From the NCBI RefSeq assembly GCF_001050475.1, contig NZ_CP012034.1, positions 124,001 through 188,000 of the forward strand: 64,000 nucleotides of DNA. Reading direction: 5' to 3'. Shown piece after piece: positions 59,029 through 64,000 of this stretch; position 1 is the stretch's first letter, and each line of letters starts with the position of its first letter. The stretch is from Companilactobacillus ginsenosidimutans (GTDB lineage: Bacteria; Bacillota; Bacilli; Lactobacillales; Lactobacillaceae). The position numbers were made by a program, and so were the translations under genes. The notes under the pieces are model-generated. The model made no database searches. It worked only from the letters and a program-made list of their open reading frames with translations, and was not told the DNA's origin.

Positions 59029-60108
59029 TTGGAGACTAAATATGAAATGGTGAAACAAGATCTCAAAGAGAAGATTTTGTCTGGGTTTTATACATTCAAT
59101 GATAAATTACCAACCGAATCATCTATGATGAAAACCTACCAGGTCAGTCGTTATACTATCCGGCGTGCTATCAGTGATTTGGAAGCGGAACATTATATCT
59201 TCACAATCCAAGGTGGAGGGATGTTTGTTGACGATTGGCAAAAACAACAAGAACCTCAGACGTTTGAACAAAAACAAATTGGTGTTATCACAACTCACAT
59301 TGCAGATTATATCTTCCCCAATATTATTACCGGTATTGATCGATTTGTATCTGGTGAAGGTTATTCCGTCTTAATTAGTAACACTCAAAATGATCCGGAA
59401 AAGGAACGTGCAAGTATCAAGAAAATGCTTGATAACAATCTTTCAGGACTAATTATTGAGCCTACTCAAAGTGCACTTGGTGATCCCAATAAGGACTTGT
59501 TCGAACAAATTAAGACATCTGGATTGCCAACTATATTCATTAATTCACATTATGCTGATTTAGATTTCCCTTATATTGAGATGAATGATGTTTCAGCTGG
59601 GAAAGTTGTTACCGATGCGCTGTTTAATTTAGGACACGAACAAATTCTTGGCATCTTTAAGATTGATGATGGCCAGGGAGTTCACCGTATGAACGGCTAT
59701 GTGAAGTCATATCAAGAACACAGCAAATTCTCCTATTTAAGCGAAATTGTTATGTACCAAACATCTGATAATATGCATTCTGTATTTACTAAGATTGAAC
59801 GTATTTTGCGCAGGGAAGACCATCCAACTGCAATTGTTTGTTACAATGATCAACTTGCTATCAAGATAATTGATCTGATTCGGTCACTCAAAATGAGAGT
59901 TCCAGAAGATATATCAGTGATTGCTTTTGATAATTATCAGTTGTCACAATATCTTTCACCAAAGCTTAGTACCGTTGAACATCCAAAGGAAAAGATGGGG
60001 CGAGATGCAGCTAAAATGCTGTTTGATATCATGAACGGTGATCACCAACCTGAATCAATCAAATATGACCCACAATTGATTCTACGTGAATCGACAGCCA
60101 ATAAATAA
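59029..60108 (+). CDS. araR: Arabinose repressor AraR (GntR headpiece, LacI-type core)
   Basis: The 359-aa protein is the AraR chimera: an N-terminal GntR winged helix (LPTESSMMKTYQVSRYTIRRAISDLEAEHYIFTIQGGGMFV) and a LacI/RbsR-like periplasmic core (~80-359: QIGVITTHIADYIFPNIITGID, CYNDQLAIKIIDLI, ISVIAFDNYQLSQYL). It represses arabinose genes until L-arabinose binds. TTG 59029 is preferred: GGAAGG (59015-59020) sits 8 nt upstream, whereas GTG 59020 overlaps it. Confidence 0.93.
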   Translation: METKYEMVKQDLKEKILSGFYTFNDKLPTESSMMKTYQVSRYTIRRAISDLEAEHYIFTIQGGGMFVDDWQKQQEPQTFEQKQIGVITTHIADYIFPNIITGIDRFVSGEGYSVLISNTQNDPEKERASIKKMLDNNLSGLIIEPTQSALGDPNKDLFEQIKTSGLPTIFINSHYADLDFPYIEMNDVSAGKVVTDALFNLGHEQILGIFKIDDGQGVHRMNGYVKSYQEHSKFSYLSEIVMYQTSDNMHSVFTKIERILRREDHPTAIVCYNDQLAIKIIDLIRSLKMRVPEDISVIAFDNYQLSQYLSPKLSTVEHPKEKMGRDAAKMLFDIMNGDHQPESIKYDPQLILRESTANK

Positions 60109-60118
60109 ATATAAATTT

Positions 60119-60153
60119 AAACACCTGAAAAAATTTTTTTCAGGTGTTTTTTT
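60119..60153 (+). terminator. Terminator of araR
   Basis: AACACCTGAAAAAA and TTTTTTTCAGGTGTTT pair over at least 13 bp, followed by T. Confidence 0.85.
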
Positions 60154-60157
60154 GTCG

Positions 60158-60286
60158 TGAAAACGTTATCGTAAATAGATTTGCAAGCAATATTGATACG
60201 TACAAATAATAATAATGTGAAAAATGTATCTTGATTTATACGTACAAATGTCATATGATGTTTTTGAGCTTATGAAAGTGCTTTCA
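60158..60286 (+). promoter_or_regulatory. araE control region: two cre sites and two AraR boxes
   Basis: Sites in order: cre TGAAAACGTTATCG (60158-60171; one mismatch), AraR box ATTGATACGTACAAAT (60192-60207), AraR box ATTTATACGTACAAAT (60234-60249), and cre-like TGAAAGTGCTTTCA (60273-60286; CG replaced by TG). The AraR boxes are 42 bp apart, four helical turns, as in cooperatively bound B. subtilis ara operators. This gives arabinose induction and glucose repression of araE-araB-araD. Confidence 0.75.
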
Positions 60287-60316
60287 AATAATTATGCTTT
60301 TTGAGGAGAGAAACTG

Positions 60317-61732
60317 ATGGATAAGGTTAAAAAAATTCCAAGTGGTTTCATATATTTCTTTGGATCATTTGGTGGAATATTATTCGGTTACGACATCGGT
60401 GTTATGACAGGGGCATTGCCTTTCTTGCAACACGATTGGGGTTTACAAAATCAAGCTGGAATAGTCGGATGGATTACTTCAGCTGTTATGTTCGGTGCCA
60501 TCTTTGGTGGTGCACTTGCCGGAAGTATGTCGGACAAGTTAGGCCGTAGAAAGATGATTTTAATCTCATCATTAGTTTTCGCGGTAGGATCGATCCTCTC
60601 TGGATTTGCTCCAAATGATGGCCAGTATTATTTAATTGCCGTCAGAATGTTCCTAGGTTTGGCTGTTGGTGCTGCATCAGCATTAGTTCCAGCCTATATG
60701 TCAGAAATGTCACCTGCCAGATTAAGAGGTCGTTTGTCAGGTATTAACCAGACAATGATTTGTTCAGGAATGTTACTTTCTTACATTATGGATTACTTGC
60801 TAAAAGGTTTACCTGAACAATTTGCTTGGAGATTGATGTTAGGTTTAGCTGCAGTTCCAGCAATCATTCTATTCTTCGGTGTTTTGAAACTTCCTGAATC
60901 ACCACGTTTCTTAGTTAAAAGCAATAAAGTGGATGAAGCTAAACAAGTATTATCATTCATTCGTCCTGCTGACGAAGTTGAAGCAGAATTGAAGACAATT
61001 CAAGAAACTGCCAGTGACGAAGATAATGCACAAAAGAATTCATCTATTAAAGATTTACTCAGTGGAAAATATCGTTACTTGGTCATTGCTGGTGTTGGTG
61101 TCGCAGCCTTCCAACAATTCCAAGGTGCAAATGCAATTTTCTACTACATTCCATTAATCGTTGAAAAGGCAACTGGTAGTGCCGCAAGTTCAGCGTTGAT
61201 GTGGCCAATTATTCAAGGTATTTTGTTAGTTCTTGGGTCACTATTATTCTTAGTGATTGCTGACAAATTCAACCGTCGTACATTGTTAACACTCGGTGGA
61301 ACAGTTATGGGACTTTCATTTATCCTTCCTGCAATTTTAAATATGTTAATACCAAATATGAATCCAATTATGATTGTTGTTTTCTTATGTATCTATGTAG
61401 CTTTTTACTCATTCACTTGGGCACCTCTAACATGGGTTATCGTCGGAGAAATCTTCCCACTGGCAATCCGTGGACGTGCATCAGGTGTTGCATCATCATT
61501 TAACTGGATTGGTTCATTCTTAGTTGGATTAATGTTCCCAATTATGACAGCAACAATGCCACAAGAAGCTGTTTTCGCAATCTTTGGTGTGATTTGTTTA
61601 CTCGGTGTCCTATTCATTAGAACTAGAGTTCCTGAAACAAAGGGTCACACACTAGAAGAAATTGAAGAGCAAGGTACAAATCGTCACGATAAAAAAATTG
61701 AATCTGTTGAAGAAACAACAGTTCAAGATTAA
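60317..61732 (+). CDS. araE: Sugar:H+ symporter, probable L-arabinose permease (MFS)
   Basis: The 471-aa protein has twelve helices and the MFS sugar-porter motifs: GGILFGYDIGVMTGALPF, GSMSDKLGRRKM, VPAYMSEMSPARLRGRL, the middle LPESPRFL, and the C-half FQQFQGANAIFYY and VPETKGHTLEEIEE. Sequence alone does not separate arabinose from xylose, but it lies between araR boxes and araB. GAGGAGAG precedes the ATG. Confidence 0.9.
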   Translation: MDKVKKIPSGFIYFFGSFGGILFGYDIGVMTGALPFLQHDWGLQNQAGIVGWITSAVMFGAIFGGALAGSMSDKLGRRKMILISSLVFAVGSILSGFAPNDGQYYLIAVRMFLGLAVGAASALVPAYMSEMSPARLRGRLSGINQTMICSGMLLSYIMDYLLKGLPEQFAWRLMLGLAAVPAIILFFGVLKLPESPRFLVKSNKVDEAKQVLSFIRPADEVEAELKTIQETASDEDNAQKNSSIKDLLSGKYRYLVIAGVGVAAFQQFQGANAIFYYIPLIVEKATGSAASSALMWPIIQGILLVLGSLLFLVIADKFNRRTLLTLGGTVMGLSFILPAILNMLIPNMNPIMIVVFLCIYVAFYSFTWAPLTWVIVGEIFPLAIRGRASGVASSFNWIGSFLVGLMFPIMTATMPQEAVFAIFGVICLLGVLFIRTRVPETKGHTLEEIEEQGTNRHDKKIESVEETTVQD

Positions 61733-61755
61733 TTAATTGAAACGGAGAGATTTCG

Positions 61756-63357
61756 ATGAACTTAGTAGAAATATCTAATGCAGTTGAAAAAGGTAATGTT
61801 TCTCTAGGAATCGAACTTGGTTCAACGAGAATCAAAGCAGTATTAGTAACAGAAGATTTTAATACCATCGCCTCAGGTAGTTACACTTGGGAAAATCAAT
61901 TTGATAACGGAATTTGGACTTACCCAATTGATCAAGTTTGGCAAGGTATCCAAACCAGCTATTCTCAAATGGCAGCAGAAGTTCAAAGCAAGTATCATCA
62001 TCCATTGAAAAATATTGAATCAATCGGGATAAGTGCCATGATGCACGGATACTTAGCCTTCGACAAATCAGATAAGCTATTGGTTCCATTCAGAACATGG
62101 CGTAACAATATTACAGCTGATGCTGCTGAGCAATTAACTAAGGAATTTGATTTCAATATTCCACAGCGTTGGTGTGTTGCACATCTTTATCAAGCTATTT
62201 TGAATGATGAAAAGCATGTTAAAGACATCGATTTTATTACGACACTTGCCGGATATGTTACTTGGAAATTGTCTGGTGCCAAGGTCCTTGGAATTGGCGA
62301 TGCTTCTGGAGCATTCCCAATTGATCAGACAACTGGTACTTATAATGAAGAAATGCTTAACAAGTTTAGTAATTTGGATAATGTTAAAAAGTTTGATTGG
62401 AATATTACTGACATTCTTCCTAAGGTTGAAAAAGCTGGTGAAATTGCCGGAACATTGACTGACGCCGGAGCAAAATTGTTAGACACAACTGGCAATTTGC
62501 AAGCTGGTAGTGTCATGGCACCTCCTGAAGGGGATGCTGGAACTGGAATGGTCGGAACAAATTCCGTTAGAAAGCGTACCGGAAATATTTCCGTCGGGAC
62601 ATCGGCTTTCTCAATGGTTGTTTTAGAAAAACCTTTAAAGAGTGTTCATCGTGATATAGATATCGTTATGACACCAGATGGCTCACCAGTTGCCATGGTT
62701 CACGTTAATAACTGTTCATCAGATATTAACGCCTGGGCGGGGTTGTTCAACGAGTTTGCTACAAGATTGGGAGTTAACTTAACACCCGACAAATTGTATG
62801 AAGCCTTATTCCTTGAAGCTACGAAATCAGATCCAGATGCTGGTGGCTTAATTAATTACAGTTACCAATCAGGTGAAAACATCACAGATATTAAAGCTGG
62901 ACGTCCATTATTCGTTAGAACGCCGAATAGCAAATTCAATCTTCCAAACTTTATTTTGACTCAATTGTACGCAGCCTTTGCTCCATTGAAGATTGGTATG
63001 AATATCTTGAGTGAACAAGAACATATCAGTACTGATGTCATGATTGCTCAAGGTGGCTTGTTCAGAACTCAAGTTATGGCTCAACAAGTTTTAGCAAATG
63101 CTCTTAATATTCCTATCACTGTAATGGAAAACGCTGGTGAGGGTGGCCCTTGGGGAATGGCAGTTCTTGCCTTATATGCAAAGGATAATAAAGTTCAAAA
63201 CTTGAATGATTATCTAGATCACAACGTTTTCGAAAATCCAGAAAGCATGACTTTAAGCCCTGAACTTGAAGGTGTGAAAGGTTATGAGAAATTTACTGAG
63301 AAATATGTTGCTGGACTTCCATTTGAAGCTGAAGCCGGAAATACGATTAAAGATTAA
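61756..63357 (+). CDS. araB: L-ribulokinase
   Basis: The 533-aa FGGY kinase begins VSLGIELGSTRIKAVLV (phosphate 1) and has ISAMMHGYLAF, GIGDASGAFPID, GDAGTGMVGTNSVRKRTGNISVGTS (phosphate 2) and VMENAGEGGPWGMAVLALY (adenosine). Length and order match Lactobacillus AraB, which phosphorylates L-ribulose. A xylulokinase is the alternative, but araD follows directly, so ribulokinase is preferred. CGGAGAGATTTCG precedes the ATG. Confidence 0.9.
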   Translation: MNLVEISNAVEKGNVSLGIELGSTRIKAVLVTEDFNTIASGSYTWENQFDNGIWTYPIDQVWQGIQTSYSQMAAEVQSKYHHPLKNIESIGISAMMHGYLAFDKSDKLLVPFRTWRNNITADAAEQLTKEFDFNIPQRWCVAHLYQAILNDEKHVKDIDFITTLAGYVTWKLSGAKVLGIGDASGAFPIDQTTGTYNEEMLNKFSNLDNVKKFDWNITDILPKVEKAGEIAGTLTDAGAKLLDTTGNLQAGSVMAPPEGDAGTGMVGTNSVRKRTGNISVGTSAFSMVVLEKPLKSVHRDIDIVMTPDGSPVAMVHVNNCSSDINAWAGLFNEFATRLGVNLTPDKLYEALFLEATKSDPDAGGLINYSYQSGENITDIKAGRPLFVRTPNSKFNLPNFILTQLYAAFAPLKIGMNILSEQEHISTDVMIAQGGLFRTQVMAQQVLANALNIPITVMENAGEGGPWGMAVLALYAKDNKVQNLNDYLDHNVFENPESMTLSPELEGVKGYEKFTEKYVAGLPFEAEAGNTIKD

Positions 63358-63369
63358 GAGGGTATATGT

Positions 63370-64000
63370 ATGTTAGAGAAATTAAAACAAGAAGTATATG
63401 ACGCAAATATGCGTTTACCAGAGCTAGACTTGGTCACATTTACTTGGGGAAATGTCTCAGGTATTGATCGTGATAAGGGAATGTTTGTTATCAAGCCTTC
63501 AGGTGTTGAATATGGCTCATTGAAGCCTTCAGACATGGTAGTTGTTAACCTTGACGGTGAAGTTGTTGAAGGTGAAATGAATCCATCAAGTGATACACCA
63601 ACTCATACTGTTTTGTACAACGAATTCCCAGATATTGGTGGAATCGTTCATACACATTCACCATGGGCAGTGTCATTTGCTTCAGCCAATATGGATATTC
63701 CAGCTGCAAGTACTACTCATGCCGATACTTTCTACGGAGATGTTCCCGTTTCAGATCCTTTAACCAAACAAGAAATTGAAGATGCCTACGAAGAAAATAC
63801 CGGAAAGGTCATCGTGAAAACATTTAACGAACGTAATATCGATCACGATGCTGTTCCAGCGGTCTTAGTAAGTCAACACGGACCATTTGCCTGGGGTAAG
63901 ACTCCAGACAAGGCAGTCTACAACGCCAAGGTTCTCGAAGTAGCCGCAGAAATTAGTTACCACGCATTACAATTAACTCGCGACAATATCCGAGTACCAC
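63370..64000 (+). CDS. araD: L-ribulose-5-phosphate 4-epimerase (partial, runs off the window)
   Basis: The visible 210 codons match class II aldolase epimerases: MLEKLKQEVYDANMRLPEL, TWGNVSGID, IKPSGVEYG, the zinc histidines in GIVHTHSPWAVSFA and a third His at SQHGPFAWG. It converts L-ribulose-5-phosphate to D-xylulose-5-phosphate. ATG 63370 follows AAGAGGG; it continues past the right edge, and araA is presumably beyond. Confidence 0.93.
   Translation, partial: MLEKLKQEVYDANMRLPELDLVTFTWGNVSGIDRDKGMFVIKPSGVEYGSLKPSDMVVVNLDGEVVEGEMNPSSDTPTHTVLYNEFPDIGGIVHTHSPWAVSFASANMDIPAASTTHADTFYGDVPVSDPLTKQEIEDAYEENTGKVIVKTFNERNIDHDAVPAVLVSQHGPFAWGKTPDKAVYNAKVLEVAAEISYHALQLTRDNIRVP

Overview
The window is a low-GC, densely coding chromosomal segment of a Firmicute, most likely a member of the Lactobacillaceae. 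Evidence is the AGGAGG-type ribosome sites, the PTS permeases, the WxL/DUF916 surface genes, a CAP-domain secreted protein, a LysM exoprotein, an Fst-type toxin, and a cobamide gene order resembling that of Limosilactobacillus reuteri. Genus is uncertain (Companilactobacillus or Loigolactobacillus would fit); no rRNA or other marker fixes it.

Layout. (1) 1-16.6 kb is one long forward operon, the second half of an anaerobic (cobalt-early) cobamide pathway: cbiJ tail, cobA-hemD fusion, cbiK, cbiL, the cobalt ECF importer cbiMNQO, cbiP, a precorrin-2 dehydrogenase, the early tetrapyrrole genes hemA-hemC-hemB-hemL, a PurM-fold protein that is probably an alpha-ribazole kinase, cobU, cobS, cobC, a second hemD, a flavodoxin and a PduO-type adenosyltransferase. 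Together they go from glutamyl-tRNA to adenosylated cobamide; the remaining cbi genes must lie upstream. (2) 16.7-19.3 kb: a two-gene osmoprotectant/ergothioneine-type ABC importer. (3) 19.3-37.1 kb: carbohydrate uptake and housekeeping: a sucrose/trehalose-type PTS permease, an esterase, a MATE pump broken by one stop codon, a HAD phosphatase, a long GH65 phosphorylase divergent from an EIIABC permease, a flavodoxin-like protein, a LysM exoprotein, a GntR regulator with a DMT exporter, and a cation/proton antiporter. (4) 37.1-43.7 kb: a 50-aa membrane protein and the threonine genes (ACT regulator, thrB, thrC divergent from hom and aspartokinase). (5) 43.7-58.4 kb: small redox, esterase, membrane and surface genes, including a WxL protein with its DUF916 partner, TetR and LacI regulators, and a 5'-truncated LTA-synthase-like gene. 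(6) 58.4-58.9 kb: a type I toxin-antitoxin locus (28-aa Fst-like toxin) with a duplicated antitoxin RNA. (7) 59.0-64.0 kb: araR, araE, araB and the start of araD, with AraR boxes and cre sites.

The most unusual signal is a family of six large structured intergenic repeats (here E1-E6; about 180-240 bp each) at 21.44, 21.90, 31.56, 37.29, 38.00 and 44.77 kb. They share a conserved inner core, a closing stem whose sequence differs in every copy but stays complementary, and a conserved three-by-three internal loop (TCC facing TCC or TGC) between two covarying helices. That is the signature of a structured RNA or of a DNA hairpin element. I cannot attach a known family name to it. A separate 114-bp tandem repeat with a giant hairpin lies at 25.74-26.20 kb. 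No tRNA, rRNA, CRISPR array or transposase gene was seen.
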